64,000 bases of DNA from Gammaproteobacteria bacterium HGW-Gammaproteobacteria-11 (lineage in GTDB: Bacteria > Pseudomonadota > Gammaproteobacteria > Pseudomonadales > Pseudomonadaceae): contig PGZJ01000003.1 in NCBI GenBank assembly GCA_002840055.1, positions 1 to 64,000 of the forward strand, written 5' to 3'. Below, in pieces: positions 12,705 to 22,880 of the stretch. The position numbers and the translations under genes are program-made. How positions within the stretch are numbered: position 1 is the first letter of the stretch; every line of letters starts with the position of its first letter. A model generated the notes under the pieces. That model saw only the letters and a program-made list of their open reading frames with translations, was not told where the DNA came from and searched no databases.

Positions 12705-12992
12705 GGTGCTTTCTCCGTAATCCTGCTCACCCGGCGCTTGGGTATAATGGTTAGTGGCCGGCATGGCTGCAAGTGAACCCGCCTATCGGGCCCGACCTTG
12801 CCATTGTCAAAACAGGGATGCTGTAAATCAGGTTTTCAGGGGCGTGGATTCTACGCAAGATTGCCCGCGCAGGCAAGCCTGAAAACAGTATCGAGAATCC
12901 GTCTCAGGCAACAGCCATATATAGCTGGTTTTCTTGACAGCAACCGGCCTGCCGCCTAGCATGCCGCGCAACCTCCGAGGAATGTGCAGTTC

Positions 12993-13961
12993 ATGTCTAC
13001 CCTGCCTTTTTACAATGCAGTTACCGAGGACTTTGACGCCGTCAATCAATTGATCATGCGTCAATTACATTCCCGCGTTCCTCTGGTGGAAAAGATCGGC
13101 AGTTATATCATCAGTGCTGGTGGCAAACGCCTGCGCCCCCTGGTGGTCCTGCTTGCAGCCCGCGCCTGCGGCCTGAATGACCCACGTCAGCACAGCCTGG
13201 CGGCGATTATCGAATTTCTGCATACCGCTACTCTGCTGCACGACGACGTGGTCGACACCTCGGACCAGCGCCGTGGCCGCTCCACTGCCAACGCCCTGTG
13301 GGGCAACGCACCCAGCGTACTGGTTGGCGACTTTCTCTACTCCCGCGCCTTTGAAATGATGGTTGAGCTTGGCGATATGCCGATCATGCGCATTCTGGCC
13401 AACGCCACCAATGTCATTGCCGAAGGCGAAGTGCTGCAGCTGTCCAAGGTCAGGGATGCCAGCACAGACGAAGCTACTTATATGGAAGTCATCCGCAGCA
13501 AGACCGCCATGCTGTTTGAAGCCTCAACTCACTGTGCCGCACTGCTGGCCAACGCCAGCGCCGAACAGACCGAATCACTGCGCCAATACGGCAATGCGCT
13601 CGGGGTGGCCTTCCAACTGGTTGATGACGTGCTGGATTACAGTGGTGATGCCGTCGCCATGGGCAAGAATGTCGGCGATGATCTGGCAGAAGGTAAACCC
13701 ACACTGCCACTGATCTATACCATGCGCGAAGGCACGGCAGAGCAGGCGGCACTGGTGCGCAAGGCCATCCAGTCCGGCGGTACTGATCAGATCGAGCCCA
13801 TTCAGGCCGCCGTACGCGACTGTGGTGCTCTGGAGTACACCGCAAAACTGGCACGTGATCAGGCCGATGAGGCCGTTCGCTTGCTGCAAAGCCTGCCGCC
13901 CTCGCGCTACCGGGATTCGCTGGAACAACTGGCCCGATTTGCCATTGAACGGGCTTATTGA
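12993..13961 (+). CDS. ispB: Octaprenyl/polyprenyl diphosphate synthase
   Basis: LLHDDVVDTSDQRRG and FQLVDDVLDYSGD Asp-rich motifs. Confidence 0.96.
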   Translation: MSTLPFYNAVTEDFDAVNQLIMRQLHSRVPLVEKIGSYIISAGGKRLRPLVVLLAARACGLNDPRQHSLAAIIEFLHTATLLHDDVVDTSDQRRGRSTANALWGNAPSVLVGDFLYSRAFEMMVELGDMPIMRILANATNVIAEGEVLQLSKVRDASTDEATYMEVIRSKTAMLFEASTHCAALLANASAEQTESLRQYGNALGVAFQLVDDVLDYSGDAVAMGKNVGDDLAEGKPTLPLIYTMREGTAEQAALVRKAIQSGGTDQIEPIQAAVRDCGALEYTAKLARDQADEAVRLLQSLPPSRYRDSLEQLARFAIERAY

Positions 13962-13987
13962 TTAGCCGCTACTTGCATTGCTGTACC

Positions 13988-14060
13988 CCTTCGCGGCGAG
14001 GCCGCCGCTCCCACCCAAATCAAACGCAACTCTGTGGGAGCGGCGGCCTCGCCGCGAAAG
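13988..14060. repeat. Family-1 REP pair/BIME between convergent ispB and fklB
   Basis: ttcgcggcgaggccgccgctcccacc ... gtgggagcggcggcctcgccgcgaa. Confidence 0.9.
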
Positions 14061-14064
14061 GGCT

Positions 14065-14676
14065 TTAAAGCACCTTCAACAACTCAATATCAAACACCAG
14101 CGTGCTGTACGGCGGGATACTGCCGGCCGCGCGGGCACCGTAGGCCAGATCCGACGGAATATAAAGACGCCACTTGGCCCCTTCCTGCATCAATTGCAGG
14201 GCTTCGGTCCAACCTGCAATAACGCCGCCTACTGGAAACTCAGCTGGCTCACCGCGCTTGTAGGAGCTGTCAAACACCTCACCATTGATCAGTGTGCCTT
14301 CATAATGGGTACGCACAGTGGAGCTGGCCACAGGCGTAGCACCATTGCCCTGACTGATCACTTCGTATTGCAGACCCGACGCCAGGGTAACCACACCGTC
14401 ACGCTTGGCATTTTCAGCCAGATAATCAACCCCAGCCTGTGCCGCCTGTTTTGCCGCAGCTTCGGCAACCGCCTGCATTTTTTCCTGCAACTCCTGAAAA
14501 GCCTGCTGCAGCGCTTGATCCTCGACCTGACTCGGCTGACCGCCGAAGGCATCACGCAGACCGGCCACCACCAGATCAATCTCAAGGTCGGGCAGATTGC
14601 TGCCACGCAGCTGATCGCCCATCTGTCGGCCAATACCGTAACTGACCCGCTGTTCGTTGCTATTGATGCTGCTCAT
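14065..14676 (-). CDS. fklB: FKBP-type peptidyl-prolyl cis-trans isomerase (FklB type)
   Basis: MSSINSNEQRVSYGIGRQMGDQL ... FKBP C-terminal domain; rest of the 507-aa ORF is antisense to trmA. Confidence 0.93.
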   Translation of the reverse strand: MSSINSNEQRVSYGIGRQMGDQLRGSNLPDLEIDLVVAGLRDAFGGQPSQVEDQALQQAFQELQEKMQAVAEAAAKQAAQAGVDYLAENAKRDGVVTLASGLQYEVISQGNGATPVASSTVRTHYEGTLINGEVFDSSYKRGEPAEFPVGGVIAGWTEALQLMQEGAKWRLYIPSDLAYGARAAGSIPPYSTLVFDIELLKVL

Positions 14677-14865
14677 GGCGTTCTCCGCTGAAAAAAGGCC
14701 CACAAGCCTGACATAATCGCCCGGATAATTCACCCAAAGGCGCAAATCCGCTATCATGCCGGTCCTTTTTCGCCATGCCGGATTGACCCTGCCCATGCGC
14801 CTTTCTGCCGTCAGCCACCAGGTCCAGTCTTTGCTGGCAATCAACACCTCAACAAGGGCGCACTG

Positions 14866-15969
14866 ATGGGCCTCGAGTTCGATCCAGACAATTACGAGCA
14901 GCAACTCCAGGCCAAGCGCGAACGTCTGATCACACTGCTGACGCCCTTTGACGCCCCGGCACCCGAGGCCTTTGCCTCGCCCAAATCGCACTTCCGCCTG
15001 CGTGCCGAGTTTCGCCTGTGGTATGAAGACGGTCAGGCGCATTACGCCATGTTCGAGCCCGGCGAGAAATACAAGGCCGTATTGATCGACCAGTTGCCCA
15101 TCGCCAGTGAGCGTATCAATGCGCTGATGGGCCCGCTGCTTGATGCCTGCCGCGCCAACCCGCTGCTGGGGCGCAAACTGTTTCAGGTTGAGTTTCTGAC
15201 CACCCTGTCCGGCGAAGCACTGGTTACCCTGTGCTATCACCGGCCCATCGATGAAAGCTGGGATCAGGCCGCCAATGAGCTGGCCGATCAGTTGAATATT
15301 CTGGTAATTGGCCGCAGCCGGGGCCGTAAGCGAGTTCTGCAGCGCGATCATGTGCTTGAGGAACTGACGGTTGCCGGACACCAATGGCGCTACCAACAAG
15401 CCGAGGGCGGCTTTACCCAGCCCAATGGGTCGGTCAATCAGCATATGCTCGGATGGGCCCTGGATGTGGCTGGCGACAATGATGATGACCTGCTGGAACT
15501 CTACTGCGGTAACGGCAACTTTACCCTGCCGCTCTCTACCCGCTTCCGTAAGGTCATGGCCACCGAGCTGGCCAAAAGCTCGGTGCACTCGGCTACCGCC
15601 AACCTGGCCCTGAACAACGTCAGCAACGTCACCCTGGTACGACTATCCAGTGAAGAGGTAACACAGGCACTGACCGGTGTGCGACCGTTCCGACGCCTGC
15701 AGGGCATAGACCTGAGCAACTTTGACTTTGGCACCGTGTTTGTCGACCCACCCCGCGCCGGACTCGATCCAGCCACCCTGGAGCTGGTGCGCGGCTATCA
15801 GCGCATAATCTATATCTCCTGCAACCCTGAAACCCTGGCAGCCAATCTGCAGGCGCTTTCAAACACTCACAAAATCAGCCGCTGCGCGCTGTTCGACCAG
15901 TTCCCCTACAGCCATCATATGGAGTCAGGGGTTTTGCTTGAGCGGCGAACCCAGACGACCATCCCCTGA
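14866..15969 (+). CDS. trmA: tRNA (uracil-5-)-methyltransferase
   Basis: [36 protein letters not shown] motifs. Confidence 0.96.
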   Translation: MGLEFDPDNYEQQLQAKRERLITLLTPFDAPAPEAFASPKSHFRLRAEFRLWYEDGQAHYAMFEPGEKYKAVLIDQLPIASERINALMGPLLDACRANPLLGRKLFQVEFLTTLSGEALVTLCYHRPIDESWDQAANELADQLNILVIGRSRGRKRVLQRDHVLEELTVAGHQWRYQQAEGGFTQPNGSVNQHMLGWALDVAGDNDDDLLELYCGNGNFTLPLSTRFRKVMATELAKSSVHSATANLALNNVSNVTLVRLSSEEVTQALTGVRPFRRLQGIDLSNFDFGTVFVDPPRAGLDPATLELVRGYQRIIYISCNPETLAANLQALSNTHKISRCALFDQFPYSHHMESGVLLERRTQTTIP

Positions 15970-16083
15970 GTGAACCGACTCTACGGCTAACCCTGCCAGA
16001 CCGCCCGTCCCGGTAATAGTGCCTCTTATCCCAAGCAGGTTGATTGCCCGCCTGCTCGAGTTAAAGTTATCGCTGGAAAAACG

Positions 16084-16575
16084 ATGGAGGCTGAGATGCC
16101 AAGCGGACGCGAAAAGGGCTTCACCCTGATTGAATTGATGATGGTCTTAGTTCTATTGGCTATCGTAGCCTTTATTGCCGTGCCAAGCTTTGTCGGCCTG
16201 ATTCGCGACAATCAGGTTCAGGCGCAGGCGGAAGAGTTCAACAGCATGCTGCAATATGCGCGCAGTGAGTCGGTAATTCGCCGCCGAGCAGTCAACGTCG
16301 ACATCAACGCGGGAACCGGCTTGGTTGATGTTATTGCCAGCGGTGAAACCCTGCGGTCAACAACACTGAATACCAACGGTATCGCGATTACGTCTACCCA
16401 CCCTCTGCTGTCCTTCCGACCTAACGGCACCTCAACCATCAATGCTTACCGTGCCGTGTTCTGTCGCGACGGTCTGGCTGAAAAGGCCTTTGTGGTAACC
16501 GTTGTTGGCAGCGGCCGGGCGACCATGCATCCCCGTGGCCGTGATGAATTTGGCAATGCGCTGGGAGGCTGCTGA
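16084..16575 (+). CDS. fimU: Type IV pilus minor pilin, GspH/FimT family (FimU-like)
   Basis: GFTLIELMMVLVLLAIVAFIAVPSF prepilin signal; first gene of the pil operon. Confidence 0.8.
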   Translation: MEAEMPSGREKGFTLIELMMVLVLLAIVAFIAVPSFVGLIRDNQVQAQAEEFNSMLQYARSESVIRRRAVNVDINAGTGLVDVIASGETLRSTTLNTNGIAITSTHPLLSFRPNGTSTINAYRAVFCRDGLAEKAFVVTVVGSGRATMHPRGRDEFGNALGGC

Positions 16576-16577
16576 TC

Positions 16578-17108
16578 ATGATTATCAACAATCGCAAGAC
16601 AGCAGGCTTCAGCCTTCTGGAAGTACTGATTACCCTTTTGCTGGTTACCGTTGGTCTGCTGGGCATGGTCGCCATGCAGGGCCGCAGCATTGCTTATACA
16701 ACAGACTCATTGCACCGCACGCAGGCTGCCATTCTGGCCAATGAACTGATCGAAATAATCCGCGCCACACCGTCCAGCGTCGTTGAAGATGAAAACGCCT
16801 CACTTTACTTCACTGGCACCCTGCCTACTCCCGCTGCCGGACAGGAGTGCCTTGAGCTCCCTGATAGCGAACTTATGGACCGGCAAATTGAATGCTGGGG
16901 TGACAAAGTACGCCGACTTCTGCCCGGCACTGAAGATGCCGCCGTCAGTTCCCAGTTTTACGTCTGTCTCACAGACACGCCCGGCAACTGCGGCACTGGC
17001 ACAGCACTTGAAATCCGCTTGGCCTGGCGTGCTGTTGGTTCAGAGTGTCTGAATGACAACGCGGTGGATTCCGATATCTGTCTATACCGAGTAAGGACGC
17101 AAATATGA
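16578..17108 (+). CDS. pilV: Type IV pilus minor pilin PilV
   Basis: GFSLLEVLITLLLVTVGLLGMVAMQ; operon position. Confidence 0.9.
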   Translation: MIINNRKTAGFSLLEVLITLLLVTVGLLGMVAMQGRSIAYTTDSLHRTQAAILANELIEIIRATPSSVVEDENASLYFTGTLPTPAAGQECLELPDSELMDRQIECWGDKVRRLLPGTEDAAVSSQFYVCLTDTPGNCGTGTALEIRLAWRAVGSECLNDNAVDSDICLYRVRTQI

Positions 17109-17869
17109 TGCGCACTCTCCAAGCCGAGCGCGGCCTGTCGCTTATCGAGTTACTTGTTGCACTGGTAATCAGTAGCTTGCTGGTTCTGGGTATCGTGCAG
17201 ATTTATGTCGATAACCGCAGCAATTACCTGTTTCAACAGGGGCAATCAGATAACAACGAAAATGCCCGCTACACCCTGCTGATTCTAGAAGAAGAGCTGC
17301 GGCGCGCAGGATACCGGATCAATCCTGACTCCGATCCCAGATTTGTTTTCCGAGCTGAAATCGTCGGGCAGTGTACCTTCACGGAAGGGGAAGTCATCAA
17401 CTTTGATCCCGCTGCTCAACGAATCTGCCTGCGCTATGAACCCTACCTGCCAGGCATTAGTGCCTGTGATGGCATCGCTCAAGCGGGACCGGATGAGCCT
17501 TATGATCCCGATACAAACATTCCGAACCTGGTTGTCGACATGACCTATTTCGGCAATGAACTTCAGTGCAACGGTCAATCCATTGTCAATGGTCTTGTCG
17601 ACTTTCAACTTGAGTTTGGTGTGAGTAATAACGGAAGTCGTCAAACGGAACTCTTCACCTTTAGCCCCAGCGCAGGCGAAGAAATTCAGTCTGTGCGGTT
17701 TGCAGCTCTGATGAAAAGCCGCTATGAGAATCTGGCCGAAAACACTGACAGCCTTGCCTATGAAACCTGGTATGAGACGCGCTATGGCACAGTAGGCGCT
17801 ACTGCACCCGACCGCGCTTTGTATCTGGTCACCGAAAACACCGTTAACCTGAGGAATCTGTCCAGATGA
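17105..17869 (+). CDS. pilW: Type IV pilus minor pilin PilW
   Basis: GLSLIELLVALVISSLLVLGIVQIYVDN; operon position. Confidence 0.9.
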   Translation: MMRTLQAERGLSLIELLVALVISSLLVLGIVQIYVDNRSNYLFQQGQSDNNENARYTLLILEEELRRAGYRINPDSDPRFVFRAEIVGQCTFTEGEVINFDPAAQRICLRYEPYLPGISACDGIAQAGPDEPYDPDTNIPNLVVDMTYFGNELQCNGQSIVNGLVDFQLEFGVSNNGSRQTELFTFSPSAGEEIQSVRFAALMKSRYENLAENTDSLAYETWYETRYGTVGATAPDRALYLVTENTVNLRNLSR

Positions 17870-18525
17870 ACAATCAATCCATCAGACTTCCTGTGCGTCA
17901 GCTCGCCATGCGCGCAAAACAGCGCGGCGCCGTTCTGGTTATTGCACTGATTTTTCTACTGGTGCTGACTACTCTGGCTGTCAGCAATATGCGCGAAGTC
18001 GCGCTTGAGTCACGCATCACCGGCACGCTGGTAAGTGAGCGCGCCTGCTTCAATGCCGGTGAGGCCGGTCTACGCGACGGCGAATACCGCATTGCTGGCA
18101 AAATCAACAATGACGGCCCTGGCAGCTACCCGTCGATTCCGATTGCCAAGGTAGGTGACGCCTACGTCCTTAACCAGACCAACGCACTGGAATCATGCCC
18201 TGACACGCTGGATCTGGAGGTGCCCTGCATCATTGATCGCCTGCCCCAGGATATTACTTTCGAGCAGGCCTTCGATCCTGCTGAGACCGGTTATGCCGGG
18301 GTCAAGGAATACAGTCCAGATGCTGATACCAGCTTTGATCAAAACATTGCCTGGTACGGTATTCCGATTCTCGGTGGTGCCGTGCAGGCGCAGTCCGAGA
18401 ACCCTGAGTACGGCAACACGGCGGCCGGTATCGGCCCGGTCAGGCATGAAGTCAATGCCCGCGCCGTAGATGACAACAGCTGCGAAGTGCGCTTGCGCTC
18501 TACCACCCTTCGCGTGTATCTCTGA
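17866..18525 (+). CDS. pilX: Type IV pilus minor pilin PilX
   Basis: QRGAVLVIALIFLLVLTTLAVSNMREVALESRITGTL. Confidence 0.92.
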   Translation: MNNQSIRLPVRQLAMRAKQRGAVLVIALIFLLVLTTLAVSNMREVALESRITGTLVSERACFNAGEAGLRDGEYRIAGKINNDGPGSYPSIPIAKVGDAYVLNQTNALESCPDTLDLEVPCIIDRLPQDITFEQAFDPAETGYAGVKEYSPDADTSFDQNIAWYGIPILGGAVQAQSENPEYGNTAAGIGPVRHEVNARAVDDNSCEVRLRSTTLRVYL

Positions 18526-18536
18526 CCCCAGGACCC

Positions 18537-21500
18537 ATGATCATGAAAACGCATAAGACCTTTTCCAAGACAGTCCTGAGTTGCCTGGCATTCAGTTTGT
18601 ATCTGCATGCCGGTGTTGCCAACGCCAACCTCGACGTTAGCCAGCAACCACTGATGCTGGTCGATTCGGTTGCACCCAACCTGATCTTTACCATTGACGA
18701 TTCCGGCAGTATGAAGCGCTCACATGTGCCCGATACCATTGCCGACGACAATACCATGCGCACAAAGAGGGCCAAGTCAGCTGCCTTCAATCCGGCCTAT
18801 TACGATCCGAATACCACCTACATCATACCCAAGGGTGTCAATACAGACGGCTCGGACATCATCTATACCACCAGTTTTACTACTGCCTATCATATGGGTT
18901 TCAAAACTAGCTTTGGCAGTACCAACCTAAGTAACAACTATCGGGTCACCTGGTATTGCACACGAGATGAAGTAGGTAACTGTAGTTATAATACCAACGG
19001 TTTTGGTGCGATCAATGAACTGGCTGACAACCCCACTGATGACTTCTTCATTCAAGTAAATATCAGAAGAGATCAGACAATATCTGGAACCACTGATGGT
19101 GGATTAGCCTATAGTATTACTCGAACAGCAAACGACAGATGCGAGTTTACCGGAGCAGGTTATGTCAACAACAGATTTGTTTGCTCTCAAACTTCGGGAT
19201 CAAACGCAAGAACAGCTACCGTTGACCTGAGACAGCGACCTGTTGCTGCTTACTACTATGTTTTTGATACTGAAAGAGCAAACTGTAACGGCACCAATAC
19301 TGATGATGATTGTTATGAGTTAAAGCTGGTTGAGGCCGCCGAACAACAAAACTTTGCTATCTGGTATTCCTTCTACCGTGATCGCGCCCTGGCCACCCAG
19401 AGCGCCGCACATCTGGCCTTCTACGAGCTGCCCTCTTCGGTACGTTTCACCTGGCAGTCCTTGAACAATTGCACAAACTTCAATAACGGCTCCGGCTGTA
19501 ACGACAACCGTTTCCGCATTTTCGGCAATAGACAGAAGTCCAACTTTCTCGAATGGCTGACGGATGTCAATTTTTCCGGGGGCACGCCTTTGCGCGAAAG
19601 CCTGGGTCGTGCAGGCGAGTTCCTCAGAACCAACGTGGCCTGGGCCAACGAGCCAAATCCCTTTACGGCAAGTGGTGGTACTTCCGCAACCGTAAGGAAC
19701 CCCGAGTACAGCTGCCGCCCAAGTTTTCATATCATGATGACGGACGGGATCTGGAACGGTGCAGATGGTTCGCCCTCGCAAACACTGCGGCCAGACCATA
19801 GCAGTTTCAATTTACCGGACAACGAAAGTTTTTCCGGCAGTCGCGCACCCTACTCTGATGCGACAACTAATACCCTGGCTGATCTGGCCATGCACTATTG
19901 GGCAACGGACCTGAATCCTGGTCTTGATAACGAAATCAAGCCCTATACGCGCTTTAGCAATGCCAATGCCGATACCCAATACTGGGATCCACGTAACAAC
20001 CCCTCTGATTGGCAAAATATGACCAATTACATGGTGGGTCTTGGCCTCAGTAGCGCACTGAATGATCCGGACATTCCCTGGGCTGACGACACATTTAAAG
20101 GCGGCTTCGCTGCCTTGTCCGCGGGCACCGAAAACTGGCCAGCAGCAGGCAGCGGCAGTGCCAACAACGTTTATGACCTGTGGCATGCCGCAATCAATTC
20201 ACGCGGCGAGTTTTTCAGTGCCGACAGCCCGGGCGAACTGGTCACTGCATTTAATGACATCATCAACCGCATCGCAGAGCGCACGTCAACGGCCGGTAAG
20301 CCTGGCGTGTCGTCATCAGTCAGTCTTGATGGCGGCGATATCACCAATGTGTCGATCATTAACCGTATTTTTGAAACCCGCTATGACAGCGAGGACGGCT
20401 GGGCAGGTGATCTAGTCCGCAAGGATGTTGTACGCCTGAGCAACGGTGGCCAGCAAGTCGAGGAAGTCTGGGCTGCATCCAGCAAAATTGATGCACAGTC
20501 TACCAACCGCAATATCTTTATGGCTGGCGGCGGAACAAACGGTCTGAAGGACTTTACCTGGACCAACATTGGTGCTGCCAATCAGACCCTGTTCAACCTG
20601 AACCCTGACGCGCTGACGAATACAGCCGACGGACGTGGTGCTGCCCGCCTGAACTATCTCCGCGGAGCGCGTACTGCAGAGGGTAACGGGCCAACAGATT
20701 TCAGAGCACGCAAAACCGTGCTAGGAGATATCATCAACTCCAGTCCTGAAGTGGTTGGCATGGCATCCAACGTACCCTATCTAATGGACCGTATTGATGG
20801 TGATCGCGGCGATTATCTGGAGTATCTGATTCAAACCCAGTCACGCCCTGAACTGGTTTATGTCGGCGCCAACGATGGCATGCTGCATGCCATTTTCACC
20901 GGCACTGATACAGCGGCCAGTCCGGCCTTTACCGGGGGCAGTGAGGCCTTTGCCTTTATTCCCAGCGCCGTCATTCCCAACCTGCCCAAGCTTGCAGGGC
21001 AAAGCTTCAAAGGCGGTGGTCACCGCTACTACGTTGACGGGTCACCGATCGTTCGGGACGTCTTCATTGGCGGTGAATGGCGCACGGTTCTAGTGGGAAC
21101 ACTGCGTGCCGGTGGCAAATCGGTATTTGCGCTGGATATTACCGATCCAGGCATTGATGGCTCAGGCGTGAAGTTGTTGTGGGAAATCAGTAACCAGGAC
21201 AGTGATTACGAAGACCTTGGCTTTACCTTTGCCAGACCGGAAATTGCTCGACTGCACAGTGGTCAATGGGGGGTTCTGCTGGGTAACGGTTACGACAGCA
21301 ACAACGGCGCTGCCGCCATGTATGTGATAGATATTGCTGATGGCAGCCTGCTGCGCAAACTGGAAGTGGATGATGGCACTGAAGGCAGCAACGGCCTCTC
21401 CAGCGTGCGTGGCGCAGACAACAACAGTGACGGCGTGGTCGATTATGCCTATGCCGGCGATTTGAAAGGCAACGTCTGGCGTTTCGATCTGGTGCCCACA

Positions 21501-22394
21501 GGCAGCAGCAGTGCGCCAGACCCCTTTGCACGCTCGGCGGTTGGCACTGTAGATCCCAGCGTATTCAAAGTGGCCTATGGTGGCCAGCCCATGTTCACGG
21601 CGGACTATAACGGTCTGCCCCAGGCAATTACCGCTATTCCCTCGTTGGTTCGGCATCCAACTCGCCGGGGCTATCTGGTGATTGTCGGTACCGGCAAGTA
21701 CTTCGAGACGGCTGACAGCGCACCTGACACCAGCAAGGCGAACTCACTCTATGCCATTTGGGACAGGTACAGTCGCGGAGAAAACACCACAGCAGCTCTG
21801 GCTTCCGCAAGCCGAAGCAATATGGAGGAGCGCAATATCACCACTGAAAGCGTACAAACTTTCAATCGTGAAACCGGTGGTTCGGTAACCAGCACCATCC
21901 GCATCATCAGCGAGGGTGCCATCAACTGGTACACCGCAGGCACAACCCGTGCAGAAGAGGTCAATGAATCGGCCGTTGCACGGCGTGGTTGGTACCTTGA
22001 TCTTGCGGTAGGCAATAGCCTTGAAGGGGAAATGCTGGTTAACGAAATGCTGGCGAGGGGTAATACCCTGCTCTTCAGTACCATCATTCCTGATGACGAC
22101 CCCTGTGCCGATGGCCTGAATAGCTTCCTTTACGGTATTAATGCTCAGACCGGTGCGCGCCTGGCTCTGCCACCTTTTGATTTCAATCGCGACGGCCGTA
22201 TCACTTCGGGTGATTTAACCAGTGCCGGATTGCCACCCTCTGGCATCCAGCTTCCAATCCCTGGGGGTATTCCATTGACCCGCGATGGTTTGATTTGTGG
22301 TAATGATGGCGTGTGTATTGAACTCATCCTTGATGCCACCCAGCAGGGTCGCACCACATGGCAAAATGTTCCGCCTCCGGAGGAAGAAAACTGA
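18537..22394 (+). CDS. pilY1: Type IV pilus tip adhesin / assembly factor PilY1
   Basis: vWA-like DDSGSM near N-terminus; C-terminal beta-propeller with DNNSDGVVDYAYAGDLKGNVWRFDL. Confidence 0.95.
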   Translation: MIMKTHKTFSKTVLSCLAFSLYLHAGVANANLDVSQQPLMLVDSVAPNLIFTIDDSGSMKRSHVPDTIADDNTMRTKRAKSAAFNPAYYDPNTTYIIPKGVNTDGSDIIYTTSFTTAYHMGFKTSFGSTNLSNNYRVTWYCTRDEVGNCSYNTNGFGAINELADNPTDDFFIQVNIRRDQTISGTTDGGLAYSITRTANDRCEFTGAGYVNNRFVCSQTSGSNARTATVDLRQRPVAAYYYVFDTERANCNGTNTDDDCYELKLVEAAEQQNFAIWYSFYRDRALATQSAAHLAFYELPSSVRFTWQSLNNCTNFNNGSGCNDNRFRIFGNRQKSNFLEWLTDVNFSGGTPLRESLGRAGEFLRTNVAWANEPNPFTASGGTSATVRNPEYSCRPSFHIMMTDGIWNGADGSPSQTLRPDHSSFNLPDNESFSGSRAPYSDATTNTLADLAMHYWATDLNPGLDNEIKPYTRFSNANADTQYWDPRNNPSDWQNMTNYMVGLGLSSALNDPDIPWADDTFKGGFAALSAGTENWPAAGSGSANNVYDLWHAAINSRGEFFSADSPGELVTAFNDIINRIAERTSTAGKPGVSSSVSLDGGDITNVSIINRIFETRYDSEDGWAGDLVRKDVVRLSNGGQQVEEVWAASSKIDAQSTNRNIFMAGGGTNGLKDFTWTNIGAANQTLFNLNPDALTNTADGRGAARLNYLRGARTAEGNGPTDFRARKTVLGDIINSSPEVVGMASNVPYLMDRIDGDRGDYLEYLIQTQSRPELVYVGANDGMLHAIFTGTDTAASPAFTGGSEAFAFIPSAVIPNLPKLAGQSFKGGGHRYYVDGSPIVRDVFIGGEWRTVLVGTLRAGGKSVFALDITDPGIDGSGVKLLWEISNQDSDYEDLGFTFARPEIARLHSGQWGVLLGNGYDSNNGAAAMYVIDIADGSLLRKLEVDDGTEGSNGLSSVRGADNNSDGVVDYAYAGDLKGNVWRFDLVPTGSSSAPDPFARSAVGTVDPSVFKVAYGGQPMFTADYNGLPQAITAIPSLVRHPTRRGYLVIVGTGKYFETADSAPDTSKANSLYAIWDRYSRGENTTAALASASRSNMEERNITTESVQTFNRETGGSVTSTIRIISEGAINWYTAGTTRAEEVNESAVARRGWYLDLAVGNSLEGEMLVNEMLARGNTLLFSTIIPDDDPCADGLNSFLYGINAQTGARLALPPFDFNRDGRITSGDLTSAGLPPSGIQLPIPGGIPLTRDGLICGNDGVCIELILDATQQGRTTWQNVPPPEEEN

Positions 22395-22813
22395 TGATCC
22401 TTATGCGCCTCAGAGCAAGCAAGGGCTTTACCTTGGTCGAACTCATGGTCGTAGTTGCCATCATCGCCATACTCGCGGCGGTGGCACTTCCCAGTTATCG
22501 TGAGTATGTGCTGCGTAACAACCGGGCCGAGGGTCAATCCCTTTTGGTTGAAGCGGCAGCGCGCCAGGAACGTTTCTTTGCCCAGAACAATGCCTACGTT
22601 ACTACGGATGCCAACCGCGGACGTCTGGGCGTCAACGAAGCCCGTTACGCCGACCTGTATGACCTGTCAGTTGGTACCCAGGCCAACGACGGAGGCTACA
22701 CCCTGACGGCCACGCAGAAGTTCAGCGATGCCGACTGCGGCAATCTGACCTTGAACGCCGTTGGCACCCGAGGACGCACAGGCTCCAAGGCACTGGAGGA
22801 GTGCTGGAAATAA
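22394..22813 (+). CDS. pilE: Type IV pilus minor pilin PilE
   Basis: GFTLVELMVVVAIIAILAAVALPSYREYVLRNNRAEGQ; start overlaps the pilY1 stop. Confidence 0.92.
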   Translation: MILMRLRASKGFTLVELMVVVAIIAILAAVALPSYREYVLRNNRAEGQSLLVEAAARQERFFAQNNAYVTTDANRGRLGVNEARYADLYDLSVGTQANDGGYTLTATQKFSDADCGNLTLNAVGTRGRTGSKALEECWK

Positions 22814-22880
22814 GCGTTAAGCTTTGATCAATACAGGGGCAGCAGGATGCCGCCCCTTTGGTCGACTCACGGAGGACACC

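Noticed and set aside
14677-15588. N-terminal extension of the 507-aa ORF containing fklB
   Set aside because: It is antisense to trmA; fklB starts at the conserved MSSINSNEQRVSYGIG.
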